Below, piece after piece: positions 42,759-52,077 of a stretch of DNA of 64,000 nucleotides. Under the pieces are notes generated by a model, which was not told where the DNA came from, made no database searches, and was given only the letters and a program-made list of their open reading frames with translations. Origin of the DNA: Leptospiraceae bacterium. Its GTDB lineage: Bacteria; Spirochaetota; Leptospiria; Leptospirales; Leptospiraceae. Location of the stretch: positions 65,273-129,272 of the forward strand of contig JAKRSH010000029.1 of the NCBI GenBank assembly GCA_022402465.1, given 5' to 3'. The position numbers and the translations under genes were made by a program. Position 1 is the first letter of the stretch. Every line of letters starts with the position of its first letter.

Positions 42759-43149
42759 TATCTCCTGCTTCTGCTACACCAAATGCTGGTAATGGTTTAA
42801 GATTGCACGTATAGACTGCTAGATCAAATCCAATAAATAATCCATTGAAGAAAATATTATCAGAACATTCTTGAACATCTTTTTCAGAATAAAGGGCTTC
42901 GTCATCAATTTTAAGTAGATTAGGTAGAATTAAAATCAAGTTCCGATTGTAATCCGTTGCAGCGACCTCAAAACGATCTCTTGTTGTTGGTGTTAGCCCT
43001 CCTACAAAAAGAAGAAAAAAGCCAAGATCCGCTTGAATAAAGGCAGCAGCATCCTTTCCAGACATAGAATTAGGTTGTTTAAGTCCAAAAGGGGCACAAT
43101 TTGATAGTAAATTGAGAGAAACCAAAAATACTAATATAGATTTGAGCAT
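42751..43149 (-). CDS. Lipoprotein of unknown function
   Basis: A 132-aa lipoprotein (VFLVSLNLLSNC lipobox). The body is helical: AAAFIQADLGFFLLFVGGL followed by TPTTRDRFEVAATDYNRNL, with two late Cys. The TPTTRD segment after a hydrophobic helix recalls small lipoprotein families that are specific to Leptospira. The gene lies 74 nt after the TonB-dependent receptor and overlaps the next gene by 8 nt, which places it in the operon. Confidence 0.7.
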   Translation of the reverse strand: MLKSILVFLVSLNLLSNCAPFGLKQPNSMSGKDAAAFIQADLGFFLLFVGGLTPTTRDRFEVAATDYNRNLILILPNLLKIDDEALYSEKDVQECSDNIFFNGLFIGFDLAVYTCNLKPLPAFGVAEAGDNE

Positions 43150-43223
43150 AAATGTAAAAAATACTAATTTTCATTATTGTCAATGATTATAATTGGTATT
43201 AGTAAAAAAAAGTTACAGAAAAA

Positions 43224-45464
43224 TTAAAATTTGGCGCTGAACCCGCCGTAGTAAAATCTAGGTCGGATTGGATTGTATGTTAATTCAAATTCATTTCGTA
43301 CGTTATCAATTCCAAAAAATAATGAGGCTTTCCCATCAAAGAAATTTTGCTCCATTCTCAGATTGATTAAGTTAAAGGCTCTTCCATAAATTAAATCATT
43401 CGAATTGGGATCAATTTGTTGGTCTATCAGAGCGGTCGAATTACCACCTGTAAACTCATTCGTCGTACTGTAGTAAGGTCTTCTATCTATTCGTTTCCCT
43501 CGTATTGCAAATTCAAATGCATTGAGTCCTGGTGTTCTAAAGATTAAGTTTAAGGTTCCTTGGTGAAGTGGTCTTCCTTCTAGGGGACGATCTGAGGCAA
43601 GATCTCTTGTATCAGTATGATTGTAGCCCATCTCAGCGGCAAAATAGGTCCAAAATTTAAATCTAGCACCCAATTCGCCTCCTCTTGTATAGGCTCGTGA
43701 AATGTTTGTTAATTGGAATTGGGCGAATTCAGAAGCGCCGCTGGAACCAAAACTAAATTGTATCAAATTTTCAATGTCGTTTCGGAATATGCTAGTGAAA
43801 ATTGTTAAAGAACGAAGGGGAGACCATTCCAAATCTGCATTAACAGTTGTTGATTTTTCTGCTTTGAGATTGGGATTGCCGTCTACTATGTATCCGACGC
43901 CTGGATTCTCAAATCTGAGGAATAACTCTCGAAAAGTCGGAGGTCTAAATCCTTTCCCATAACTAGAACGGAACACGAGATTATCTAAAATATCTATTCG
44001 AAGTGCAAGTTTGGGTGTTGTGGCACTCCCAAATTGAGAGTCATCATCAAACCGAACTCCAGGCACCAATCGAACCTTAGGGTAGGATGGAAAAATAGTC
44101 CACTCATCTTGGAGAAATCCAGCATGCCGAGTTCTATAAGCAAAGCGATTGGCTAATCGATCTGATTCTAATTCTTCAGCAAATGATTCTAGTCCCATGG
44201 TAAGAAAATGAGAATCATTGAGTTCATGATCCAACTGAATCGTTCCTTGGGATGATATTTCTTTGTTGAGTTCCCTTGCATCCAATTCATCGGATTGTCT
44301 TTGGTCTCTTCTGAATTTATTCTCCCAAACAGAATAATTTCCTCGAAAAGAAACTAAATTTCTTTTCCCATAAGAATACTCCATACCCCCAAGTCCCATA
44401 AAATCTTTGGTGTTATTGGTTCTATCAAATACAGCACGTGTTGTGTTCTGATCTACGCCCTGTTGAACTCTATCTAAATAAAAAATACCAGTCTTTACTC
44501 GAAAATTTCCATCCGGATTGAAGGTGAGGTTGGTTGCGATGTTTGAATCTTTTGCCGCATTTGCTGTAGTTGCTACATTCTCTGGTTGAAGATCATAACT
44601 AGGAACATGATTGAATCCAGCAACAACATTGGTTGCGACAATCTCATTCTTAAAACCAACATTCGCAGTGGAAGTTATTTCATTTTGGGTTCCAAAATAC
44701 GATTTGGCCCCAGAGCCATAAGTTGTTCGAAATTCATAGTACTGTGGTTTATCGTTTTCTCTTGTTATGATATTTATCACACCTCCTATAGCATCTGCTC
44801 CATACAAGGCTGAGGAGGATCCTTTTACAATTTCGATTCTTTCGATATTTTGAACCTTGAATCTTGTAAGATCCACAGTATTATTTGTTCTTCCTGCAAT
44901 TCTTTGGCCATCCACTAAGAATAGCACATATTTGGAATCAAGCCCAAGCATTTGAACTTGGGAACCACCGAAAAAAGGACTTACATTGACTCCTAATTGG
45001 GTTTCTAATACTTCTGCTGCGTTTCTTGCACCAGAGGATTCTATTCGTTTTCTTGATATAACTTCAGTTGCTACTGTTGAATCTTTAAGTCTTCTTTCTC
45101 CTCTTGAACCAGTTACAACGATGGCATTGGAATTATCAAATTTGTTCCAAAGCTCCTCATTAGTATTAGTCGGAAAATCTTTAGAGGAATTATTGTTGGA
45201 AGAAGATTCGCTTTTATTAGAAGAGTCGGCTGATTCCGTAGAATTAATCTGGCTTGCTTCGGTGGATTTTTGAGTGGCTTTCTCGGAACTTAAAGATTTG
45301 GTTTTCTGTAAACGCTTTACATCTTTATCCGAATATATTCTGCTAGGTGTAGATGATGATTCTTTTTGTTCTTGGGAGTGGAGTGTTATAAGTGATGTAA
45401 GAGCAAATAAGCATATATAGGATAAAATTTTAGTAAAAGAGATTCTCTCATAAAATGGGATCAT
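43224..45464 (-). CDS. TonB-dependent receptor, probable haem/siderophore type
   Basis: A 746-aa outer-membrane gated barrel. A signal peptide and a Ser-rich spacer (about 40-105) precede the plug domain (about 112-230). The plug carries [17 protein letters not shown] at the TonB-box/plug start, [14 protein letters not shown] and [20 protein letters not shown] 22-strand-type barrel ends in GGFSAKF with a terminal Phe. Substrate is not readable from the sequence; an HmuY-like lipoprotein 24 nt upstream makes haem the best guess. No tonB/exbBD is in the window. Confidence 0.9.
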   Translation of the reverse strand: MIPFYERISFTKILSYICLFALTSLITLHSQEQKESSSTPSRIYSDKDVKRLQKTKSLSSEKATQKSTEASQINSTESADSSNKSESSSNNNSSKDFPTNTNEELWNKFDNSNAIVVTGSRGERRLKDSTVATEVISRKRIESSGARNAAEVLETQLGVNVSPFFGGSQVQMLGLDSKYVLFLVDGQRIAGRTNNTVDLTRFKVQNIERIEIVKGSSSALYGADAIGGVINIITRENDKPQYYEFRTTYGSGAKSYFGTQNEITSTANVGFKNEIVATNVVAGFNHVPSYDLQPENVATTANAAKDSNIATNLTFNPDGNFRVKTGIFYLDRVQQGVDQNTTRAVFDRTNNTKDFMGLGGMEYSYGKRNLVSFRGNYSVWENKFRRDQRQSDELDARELNKEISSQGTIQLDHELNDSHFLTMGLESFAEELESDRLANRFAYRTRHAGFLQDEWTIFPSYPKVRLVPGVRFDDDSQFGSATTPKLALRIDILDNLVFRSSYGKGFRPPTFRELFLRFENPGVGYIVDGNPNLKAEKSTTVNADLEWSPLRSLTIFTSIFRNDIENLIQFSFGSSGASEFAQFQLTNISRAYTRGGELGARFKFWTYFAAEMGYNHTDTRDLASDRPLEGRPLHQGTLNLIFRTPGLNAFEFAIRGKRIDRRPYYSTTNEFTGGNSTALIDQQIDPNSNDLIYGRAFNLINLRMEQNFFDGKASLFFGIDNVRNEFELTYNPIRPRFYYGGFSAKF

Positions 45465-45488
45465 TTTACTAATTTTAATTAACCTAAA

Positions 45489-46154
45489 TTATGGAGAAAT
45501 CTCTCGCCATCGGAATTTAGGATAGCCAGAAGTTCCTGCATCGGAATAATAATCAATGATTTGAACTGCATAAAATCTTGTGCCATTAGATGAGCGAATT
45601 ATGAAGACGGTGAGTCTTGGACTCAGTGTTGGAATATCATAAAGGAACCAACCAGTATCAAAATTTGTTAGAACATCACTTCCTGTAAAAGATGCTCCAC
45701 CACCTCCAATGACTTGAGCCTGTCCATTGATGTCATTTTTGAATTCCGTGTTTGTGCAACCTAAGGATGCAGAAGAAGTGGACGCTCCAGGAAAAGTACT
45801 AGTATTTGATCGGCAAGCAGCACCTTGATTTGCATTATTAGTAGCTCCCCCATTCGTTCTTACTTTAAATCTTTGAAAGCCTATATCAAATTCAGTATTC
45901 GATAATGCACTTGTAGCAAAAGAATAATTAGTCCATAAATCATTAGAGGTTGCTCTTACTTGAGTTATAGTAGAACCATCCGATTGAGGAGAATTGGAAA
46001 TTAATTCAGGTCGAGTACCTATAGGTTCCAATCCTCCAGAGACGGCCTGAAGCAAAAAATTATTAGTTTCATTCCTCTTAGCTGTATCAGTATCACTGAG
46101 TCTTGCGCAGTGAGTAAAGAGAATCGCAATCAATAAAATAGTGCCAGGTTTCAT
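45489..46154 (-). CDS. HmuY-like haem-binding lipoprotein
   Basis: A 221-aa lipoprotein (LLIAILFTHC lipobox) that fits the HmuY fold: NDLWTNYSFATSALSNTEFD leading into IGFQRFKVRTNGG, a loop region, DTGWFLYD, and the late strands VFIIRSSNGTRFYAVQIIDY and GYPKFRWREI. HmuY proteins of Porphyromonas capture haem at the surface and pass it to the TonB-dependent receptor HmuR. The two axial histidines of HmuY are not obvious here, so the ligand mode, and haem itself, is inferred. It sits directly upstream of the receptor gene. Confidence 0.72.
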   Translation of the reverse strand: MKPGTILLIAILFTHCARLSDTDTAKRNETNNFLLQAVSGGLEPIGTRPELISNSPQSDGSTITQVRATSNDLWTNYSFATSALSNTEFDIGFQRFKVRTNGGATNNANQGAACRSNTSTFPGASTSSASLGCTNTEFKNDINGQAQVIGGGGASFTGSDVLTNFDTGWFLYDIPTLSPRLTVFIIRSSNGTRFYAVQIIDYYSDAGTSGYPKFRWREISP

Positions 46155-46180
46155 TTTACTATATTAATTTAAAATTTGTA

Positions 46181-46741
46181 TTATAGTTGGGTCAAGGTAA
46201 CATTCACTGGAGTTGTTCCTGAAAAAGTAACTCCTGTATATACAACAACGACATATGTATCTGCCTGTAAGAATGTAATAGTATTTGATGAATTAACAAG
46301 ATATGAATTTGCTAATGCTGAACTACTATCTGTAGCAGAGCTATGTGAATAAGTTGTATTGATCGTAGCCAAATTACTTGAAGAAATCGGACAAGCATCG
46401 CTTTTTTTATAGACCAAAACATAATGTTGACCACTAAAAGTTAATTTCGAATTAGCAGCAGCTGTATAAGTAACTGCGCCGATTTCATGATCAATGCCTA
46501 CAGGTGATACTTTAGTTTTAGAAACTTGTCTAGCTGAGTTCAAATTTGCAGATGTTATTGCTGTAATAGGTGCATTAACTGTTCGATCTCTTCCATTTAT
46601 CGATATCGTAACTGCGCAAGTTGGACCTGATGAGGCTGCAGCAAGCGCCAAAAGAACTAAAGCTTCATCATCATTTTCTTCTTTTTTCTGGCAGCCCACA
46701 GCTAAACTGAGAGCGAGGACGATTCCAAGTATTTTTTTCAT
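46181..46741 (-). CDS. Lipoprotein, first gene of the putative haem operon
   Basis: A 186-aa lipoprotein (IVLALSLAVGC lipobox). The mature part is rich in Ser/Thr/Ala, strand-rich (HYVLVYKKSDACPI, ADTYVVVVYTGVTF, VNVTLTQL), and looks like a secreted beta-sandwich. No family is recognised. Two Cys (in PTCAVTI and DACPI) may pair. It starts the six-gene unit; Fur-like and palindromic sites lie 15-140 nt upstream. AGGAAACGCT is its Shine-Dalgarno region. Confidence 0.72.
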   Translation of the reverse strand: MKKILGIVLALSLAVGCQKKEENDDEALVLLALAAASSGPTCAVTISINGRDRTVNAPITAITSANLNSARQVSKTKVSPVGIDHEIGAVTYTAAANSKLTFSGQHYVLVYKKSDACPISSSNLATINTTYSHSSATDSSSALANSYLVNSSNTITFLQADTYVVVVYTGVTFSGTTPVNVTLTQL

Positions 46742-46756
46742 AGCGTTTCCTTTAAA

Positions 46757-46773
46757 TTGGTAATTACTACCAA
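46757..46773. promoter_or_regulatory. Inverted repeat before the haem-type operon
   Basis: TTGGTA-ATTAC-TACCAA, perfect 6-bp arms with a 5-nt spacer, 16-32 nt upstream of the first ATG. Possible operator over the promoter or 5' leader. Confidence 0.45.
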
Positions 46774-46784
46774 ATTTTCTAAAT

Positions 46785-46803
46785 GAGAATGAGAGTCAAT
46801 TTA
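46785..46803 (-). promoter_or_regulatory. Fur-like box
   Basis: GAGAATGAGAGTCAATTTA matches 13 of 19 positions of the classical Fur consensus GATAATGATAATCATTATC, including the central AATGA and TCA. It lies 44-62 nt upstream of the operon start, where an iron-responsive repressor would be expected. Confidence 0.45.
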
Positions 46804-46869
46804 GAATTAAACTTATTTTAGTAATTTCTGGTTTTTGCTGACAATTTCGTGACAAAAAATTTTAGTCTT

Positions 46870-46881
46870 GTTAGTACTAAC
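46870..46881. promoter_or_regulatory. Palindrome GTTAGTACTAAC
   Basis: A perfect 12-bp palindrome about 130 nt upstream of the operon. TTAGTA-type sequence also occurs near 43195 in the operon's internal 74-nt gap. Role is unknown. Confidence 0.3.
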
Positions 46882-47193
46882 CAAAATACATGAAATAAAT
46901 CTGTGTTCTGTTAAACCTTCATTCTTTTGGGATTGTTTCTTAGATAAGCCTGATTGGTCAATAGATTTCTGATTTCATTGCGAACTGTACATTCATACTG
47001 CTTTATATATGGAAATGGCCTTTTACAGGATGATCAATACCAAAAATCAGTATAGAATGATCTCATTTACGCTTTCATCAACACTCATAGAAGGTATACA
47101 GCGAGTGTAGGGTAACTTATAGGATAAATAATCATTTGCAGAATTTTCCTGTTTTTATATTATTAACCAATAAAACTGAATTTGGAGAAATCA

Positions 47194-47805
47194 ATGAGAA
47201 CTCTCATTTTATTACTTAGCTTTGTTGTCGTAATTCAAAACTGTAAAACTGCTAGCGGAAAGTGTCTGGAAGGAGACTGTAAAGCTGGATCTGGAACCCA
47301 AGAAATGAAAGATGGGTCATTGTATGTTGGGCCATTTGAAGATGGTAAAAAGGATGGAATTGGTACTTTAACTTATACAAACGGTGATAAGTATATTGGT
47401 GACTTTAAAGATGATGTACAATCTGGTGAAGGAACTTATACCTATGCAGACGGCGATATTTATATCGGTCAATATGAAAAAGGAAAGCGAAATGGCCAAG
47501 GAACTTACAAACATGCCAATGGGGATGTATATGTTGGTCAATACAAAGATGGATTAAGAGCTGGCCAAGGGACCTATACCTATGCATCAGGTGATAAATA
47601 TGTTGGTTCTTATGTTGCTGGACTAAGATCAGGCCAAGGAACTTATATGTACTCAACTGGAGAAAAATTCCAAGGTGAGTGGAAGGATAATTCTCGAAAC
47701 GGTGCTGGAAAATACTATAACAAACGTGGGGAAGTTCTTTTGGATGGAACTTGGTCTAATGATGAGTTCGAAGAAAAACCAGCTATGGAACCAGTAGCGA
47801 AGTAA
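47194..47805 (+). CDS. MORN-repeat lipoprotein
   Basis: A 203-aa lipoprotein (LLSFVVVIQNC lipobox) with about six MORN repeats of 23 residues from residue 38 to 190, with the pattern G-x-Y-x-G-x-(Y/F)-x-x-G-x-x-x-G-x-G-T-Y-x-Y, for example DIYIGQYEKGKRNGQGTY and DVYVGQYKDGLRAGQGTY. MORN proteins bind lipids or proteins as an elongated beta hairpin array. The ATG at 47194 has GGAG 6 nt upstream; the TTG at 47182 lies before that Shine-Dalgarno and is rejected. Monocistronic, followed by a terminator. Confidence 0.88.
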   Translation: MRTLILLLSFVVVIQNCKTASGKCLEGDCKAGSGTQEMKDGSLYVGPFEDGKKDGIGTLTYTNGDKYIGDFKDDVQSGEGTYTYADGDIYIGQYEKGKRNGQGTYKHANGDVYVGQYKDGLRAGQGTYTYASGDKYVGSYVAGLRSGQGTYMYSTGEKFQGEWKDNSRNGAGKYYNKRGEVLLDGTWSNDEFEEKPAMEPVAK

Positions 47806-47817
47806 AAATCATTCTAT

Positions 47818-47857
47818 AAAATTCTACTTCTGCTTTCGAAGGAGTAGAATTTTTTTA
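47818..47857 (+). terminator. Rho-independent terminator after MORN gene
   Basis: AAAATTCTACT at 47818-47828 pairs with AGTAGAATTTT at 47843-47853, and the T-run continues to 47857. It also lies before the convergent epimerase gene. Confidence 0.75.
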
Positions 47858-47876
47858 ATCTATTGTTCGTTAATTT

Positions 47877-48818
47877 CTAAGATTGAGCATTTAAGCTTTC
47901 ATAAATTTCTTTGAGCGAATTCGATAATTCGAATTTTTTCTGCCAACCTATAGCTCTAATTTTATCATTATTTCCCAAAAGACGAGCAGTTTCAGCTTCA
48001 CGAAATCTAGATGGATCTTTTGTTATCTTAATAGTTTTGCCTGATATACGGATCAGAATGTCTAGTATTTCTTCAATAGAAGTTTCAACATTAGAACAAA
48101 TATTATAGATTTCTCCAGAAACTCCACTTTTAGCTAAAGTTATGTAAGCACGAACGACATCTCGAACATCAAGAAAATCTCTAGTAGAGCTAATATCACC
48201 AACTAGTATTTCAGAATTGGATGAATTGGCTGAATCAATGATTTGTTGGCAAAAATTTGGAATCACAAATTCTTTTCTCTGTCCAACACCAATATGATTG
48301 AAAGGTCTCGCTATCATGATTTCCAAATATTTTGTAACTGCAGCATACTGTCTGCAATAGACTTCAGCTGATAGTTTGCTAGCTGAATAGGGATTTACAG
48401 GGTTTGGTAAAATACTTTCAAATAGAGGGTATGACTCAGGCAATTGTCTTCCATAAACATCAGCAGAGGATACATAGATAAGTTTACATGGACGATTTAA
48501 TTTTTTAAGGGATTCTAAGATATTTAAAGTACCTTTCACATTAATATCCAAAGTTCCCCAAGGATCCAAAATTGCCTTAGGTACAAAGGGTTGAGCTGCT
48601 AAATGAAAGACTAAATCGGGTTGCAAGGATAGAATCAATTCTGAAACACTAACTGTATCTCGAATGTCCATTTCGTAAAAATGGTAGTCTACATTTTTGG
48701 ATATTTCACCTGAGCGATGCAAACCATGTATTTCATATTCAGGTAGAGAATTTTTCAGTTCCTCCTTTAAAAAAGAGCCAACAAATCCTCCAATTCCAGT
48801 AATAAGGCATTTTTTCAA
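47877..48818 (-). CDS. NAD-dependent epimerase/dehydratase (GDP-6-deoxyhexose reductase-like)
   Basis: Extended-SDR nucleotide-sugar enzyme (313 aa). Motifs: GIGGFVGSFL for NAD(P), FHLAAQPFVPKAI, SSADVYG, and the catalytic Tyr and Lys in YSASK; GVGQRKEFVIPNF and DFLDVRDVVRAY follow. The overall pattern is closest to GDP-4-keto-6-deoxymannose reductase (Rmd) or GDP-mannose dehydratase relatives. It would make GDP-rhamnose or a similar deoxyhexose for surface polysaccharide. I chose the TTG at 48818, which has GGAG 6 nt upstream and gives MKKCLITGIGG; a TTG at 48830 is the alternative. Divergent from the glycosyltransferase genes. Confidence 0.87.
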   Translation of the reverse strand: MKKCLITGIGGFVGSFLKEELKNSLPEYEIHGLHRSGEISKNVDYHFYEMDIRDTVSVSELILSLQPDLVFHLAAQPFVPKAILDPWGTLDINVKGTLNILESLKKLNRPCKLIYVSSADVYGRQLPESYPLFESILPNPVNPYSASKLSAEVYCRQYAAVTKYLEIMIARPFNHIGVGQRKEFVIPNFCQQIIDSANSSNSEILVGDISSTRDFLDVRDVVRAYITLAKSGVSGEIYNICSNVETSIEEILDILIRISGKTIKITKDPSRFREAETARLLGNNDKIRAIGWQKKFELSNSLKEIYESLNAQS

Positions 48819-48894
48819 ATCATTCTCCAAGTTTTACTTGCTATTTTGGTCAATTCTAAGATCTTCTAAAGAAAAGTAAAGCAGCGTCGTAATT

Positions 48895-49908
48895 GTGTCA
48901 TCCATAGAAAAATCCCCTGGAGATTCCTTTTTTCAAATTTATGATCCGGAAATTAATGTTTCGGATATAATGAAGGATATTGAATCTAAACTCAAATCTA
49001 GAAATATATCCAAGGAAGATGTTGAAAGAATATCTAAGTTAAGGCTTTCTCCCTTTTCAAAGCATAGTTCTAGAGAGTTTGATGCAAGTTTATCTGCTAA
49101 TCTTTTTGAAAAAGGGATTTCAGCGCCTAAATTCACAAATCCAAAACTATGGTTTCTCAGAGGACCTTTAAAATGGATGATAACACAATTTATCAATTTT
49201 TATGCTTTAGTTGATAAAAAATTATCTGAAAATCGAGTTAGAGCTTTCTTTCAAGTTCTTCATGAAATAGTTCTCTTAAAGAAAAAACAAGATCTTCTTG
49301 GTCAAAAATTGGAAGAATTCTACCAAGAGTATGCAGAAAATAAATACCTAGCTTTGAAAGGTTCTTCAAAAAGTAATTTGTATTCTCCTCTTTCTCTCAG
49401 AGTAGATTTTGAATCAGGCGCGCCACACGAATCAGAAGAATTGATTGAATTAGTAAAGGACGCACAACCAGTTCTTATATATTATCCATCAAGTTTGGGT
49501 TTTTTGGAATTATGTAATAGTGTAAATTTAAAATACAGAGTATATACTCCCTTTGAAGAAGATGTGAATCTAATTCAAAGAACCATTACAGAATTCGTGA
49601 GTTCTCAAGAAAAAATTTCACCTAGTACTTGCTTGCTATTTCATACGAATGCTTCGCTTTTTCCAAGAAGTTTTTGGGAAGGAATATTAAGACAATGGCG
49701 CTTACTTGAGCAAGAAACAAGATTTATAATTCGATATAAAGAATCTTCGAATTCTAGCTTAAGTCCATTTCAAGACAACTTGCCTTTACAGATTGATATT
49801 GAATCTCTGCCTGATTATTTGAGAAGTTTAGGATTTAAAAATGTTTACGTCCATTCACCTAATAGCTTTGGTTGGGTAAATATAAGTTTTGTTCTTAGTC
49901 CTTCATGA
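48895..49908 (+). CDS. Unknown protein in glycosyltransferase cluster
   Basis: A 337-aa soluble protein with a GTG start. The N-terminus (INVSDIMKDIESKLKSRN followed by basic and helical segments) resembles the lead region of polysaccharide-cluster methyltransferase or glycosyltransferase proteins, but no SAM-binding GxGxG or GT motif is found afterwards. The C-terminal part (LIYYPSSLGFLEL, KNVYVHSPNSFGWVNISFV) is alpha/beta. Its stop overlaps the first GT4 gene by 4 nt, so it is co-translated with it and belongs to the glycan pathway. Confidence 0.72.
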   Translation: MSSIEKSPGDSFFQIYDPEINVSDIMKDIESKLKSRNISKEDVERISKLRLSPFSKHSSREFDASLSANLFEKGISAPKFTNPKLWFLRGPLKWMITQFINFYALVDKKLSENRVRAFFQVLHEIVLLKKKQDLLGQKLEEFYQEYAENKYLALKGSSKSNLYSPLSLRVDFESGAPHESEELIELVKDAQPVLIYYPSSLGFLELCNSVNLKYRVYTPFEEDVNLIQRTITEFVSSQEKISPSTCLLFHTNASLFPRSFWEGILRQWRLLEQETRFIIRYKESSNSSLSPFQDNLPLQIDIESLPDYLRSLGFKNVYVHSPNSFGWVNISFVLSPS

Positions 49909-51029
49909 TAATTTTCCAACATATTGATGAATACCATCCCTTTGATGGAATTGGAAATGACTGTAGAGGACTGAGAAAAATATTTCAAAATCTTTCATTC
50001 TCCGATTATATAATGACTCAAAGAAATTTTTGTCCTGAAGAAGAAAATGTTCTCTTAGTTAAAAATGTAACACAGAAAGAAAACAAATTTATAGAAATTA
50101 ATCAGAATTGCATTCATATTTTACATTATGGTGGCTCAGGCTATCCTTTAGATTTTTTTTTAAGTTTACCCGGACGTAAATTCTTAAGGTTTCACAATAT
50201 TACCCCTTCAGAATTTTACCAAGGTTGCAATGAATCTGTTTATATTTCTATGGATAAATTTTTTTCCAAATCAGTTCTAGAACTATCTTCTCTTTCTAAT
50301 GAAATTGAATTAGCAATTTGTGATTCAAATACTAATGCTGAATTTATAAAACAACATTCATCTATTCCTGCTACTACCATACCCATAGTAAAAGATTATT
50401 CTGATCTTTCCCAATGGAATTCTAAAATTATTTCACCTGAAAGGAAAAGTTCAAATGAAAAAGAAGATTTAGTATTTGTTGGTAGAATTGTTCCTAATAA
50501 AAAAATCCAAGATATCATAGTATTATTTTTCTTCTGGAAGAAAATTCATCCAACCGCAAAACTTCATTTAATTGGTGGACTTGTTCCTGGAATTGAAGAA
50601 TATTTCAATTTTATCAAGTCATTCATTTTTGATTTAGATTTAGTGGATTCTGTAAATATCTACTTTAAAATAGAAGATACTCAAAAATCAAAAATTCTAC
50701 AAGATTCATTGTATTATATTTCCATGAGTGAGCATGAGGGATTTGGAATTCCTTTGTTAGAAGCAATGCAAAATCATTTAGTTGTAGTAGCTTATGCATC
50801 AACTGCAATTCCAGAGACTATGAAAAGAGGTGGCATTTTATTCTATGAAAAAAATTTCCCAGTAATGGTAGAAATTTTAAATAAGATTAAAAATGAATTA
50901 AATTTGTATGAATCTGTTCTTGCTACTCAAGAAAAAGCTTTGCAGTATTATAAAAATTATCCTTTCCAAGAAAAAATACAAAATATCTTATTAAATCATA
51001 AAAGTGAAATCAAGAAGTTTTATGATTAA
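49905..51029 (+). CDS. GT4-family glycosyltransferase
   Basis: GT-B fold glycosyltransferase (374 aa). The nucleotide-sugar domain carries LVFVGRIVPNKKIQDII and SMSEHEGFGIPLLEAM, the GT4 EX7E signature (E-H-E-G-F-G-I-P-L-L-E). No signal peptide; it acts at the cytoplasmic face of the inner membrane. Donor and acceptor are not readable; the nearby GDP-deoxyhexose enzyme suggests a rhamnose- or mannose-type donor. It is the first of three overlapping GT4 genes and is closely similar to the second. Confidence 0.9.
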   Translation: MIIFQHIDEYHPFDGIGNDCRGLRKIFQNLSFSDYIMTQRNFCPEEENVLLVKNVTQKENKFIEINQNCIHILHYGGSGYPLDFFLSLPGRKFLRFHNITPSEFYQGCNESVYISMDKFFSKSVLELSSLSNEIELAICDSNTNAEFIKQHSSIPATTIPIVKDYSDLSQWNSKIISPERKSSNEKEDLVFVGRIVPNKKIQDIIVLFFFWKKIHPTAKLHLIGGLVPGIEEYFNFIKSFIFDLDLVDSVNIYFKIEDTQKSKILQDSLYYISMSEHEGFGIPLLEAMQNHLVVVAYASTAIPETMKRGGILFYEKNFPVMVEILNKIKNELNLYESVLATQEKALQYYKNYPFQEKIQNILLNHKSEIKKFYD

Positions 51030-52077
51030 GCCAAGAGTCTGCCAATTTTCTACAGGTTTTTATCCTGGTGATGCTATCACACAAGAGATGCTAACATTTG
51101 ATTCTTACTTTAAAGAAATGAATTGGAAATCAGAGATTTATTCTGAACATATTGGAACAGCTGTTAAAAGTAAGGCTATTAAATATTCAAATTATAAATA
51201 TGATAAGAATGATATAATTATCTACCATCATTCAATTAATTCTGCCTTAGGTGATTTTGTTGTTCAACAGAAAGCACCTAAAATACTTATTTATCATAAC
51301 GTAACTCCTTTTCATTTTTTTGAAGAGTATGATCTTCAATTTTCCTATTTTCTTAGAAGGGGAAAGGAACAACTTCTTGAATTAAATCAAACCTTCATAA
51401 AACCTTTTGCCGATTCTGAATTCAATAAAAAAGAATTAGAAGATTATGGTTATAAGGAAGTCGAAGTTTTGCCTATTGCGTATAATTTTAATAGCTTAGA
51501 TATTCCAGGAGTGAATCGAAATAAATTTGAAGGTATCAAAATTTTATTTGTTGGAAGAATTACACCAAATAAACGGCAAGAAGATTTGATTCGTTTCGCA
51601 GAGATTTATAGAAAATACTTTAGAACTAATTTTCAGATACAGATTGTAGGATATTCATCACCATCTAGCAAAATTTATATGGAAGAATTAGAAAGTTTAG
51701 TAAGATTTTGGGATTTAGAAGATCATATACATTTTTCAGGCTATGTAACTCATCCGGAACTTATTGGATATTATAGAAATTCTAATGTCTTTCTTTCCAT
51801 GAGTGAGCATGAAGGTTTCTGTGTTCCCATACTTGAAGCTATGCATTTTCAGCTTCCTGTTTTGGCATATTCAGCAGGAGCAATACCAGATACCATGGAA
51901 TCTTCAGGAATACTTTTTAAAGAAAAGAACTATACTTTAATTGCAGAGACTTTAGAAGAAATATTGAAAAATGAAAAATTTAAAAAGATGATTCTTATGA
52001 ATCAAAATAAAAGAATTGAGAATTACTTAAAAATCAATTCAGGTTATAAAATTGTTGAATTCATCCAAAACTTATAA
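51022..52077 (+). CDS. GT4-family glycosyltransferase
   Basis: GT-B glycosyltransferase (351 aa) with LFVGRITPNKRQEDLIRF and SMSEHEGFCVPILEAM, the GT4 EX7E motif. Its design, including IYHHSINSALGD and KILIYHNVTPFHFF, parallels the preceding protein and suggests duplication. The ATG at 51022 follows AAGAAG and overlaps the previous gene by 8 nt; a GTG at 51004 would overlap by 26 nt. Probably adds a neighbouring sugar in the same chain. Confidence 0.89.
   Translation: MIKPRVCQFSTGFYPGDAITQEMLTFDSYFKEMNWKSEIYSEHIGTAVKSKAIKYSNYKYDKNDIIIYHHSINSALGDFVVQQKAPKILIYHNVTPFHFFEEYDLQFSYFLRRGKEQLLELNQTFIKPFADSEFNKKELEDYGYKEVEVLPIAYNFNSLDIPGVNRNKFEGIKILFVGRITPNKRQEDLIRFAEIYRKYFRTNFQIQIVGYSSPSSKIYMEELESLVRFWDLEDHIHFSGYVTHPELIGYYRNSNVFLSMSEHEGFCVPILEAMHFQLPVLAYSAGAIPDTMESSGILFKEKNYTLIAETLEEILKNEKFKKMILMNQNKRIENYLKINSGYKIVEFIQNL

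Larger units (their letters stand above)
46742..47193. other. Divergent regulatory region, 452 bp
   Basis: No coding sequence seen between the putative haem operon (minus) and the MORN lipoprotein gene (plus). It holds the inverted repeat 46757-46773, a Fur-like box 46785-46803, and the palindrome 46870-46881. A weak repeat ACACTC/GAGTGT lies at 47081-47108. The middle part shows nothing recognisable. Confidence 0.6.

Noticed and set aside
47290-47750. DNA tandem repeat or CRISPR-like array
   Set aside because: The periodicity is the 69-bp codon reflection of the MORN protein repeats. Unit sequences vary and the frame is open throughout.
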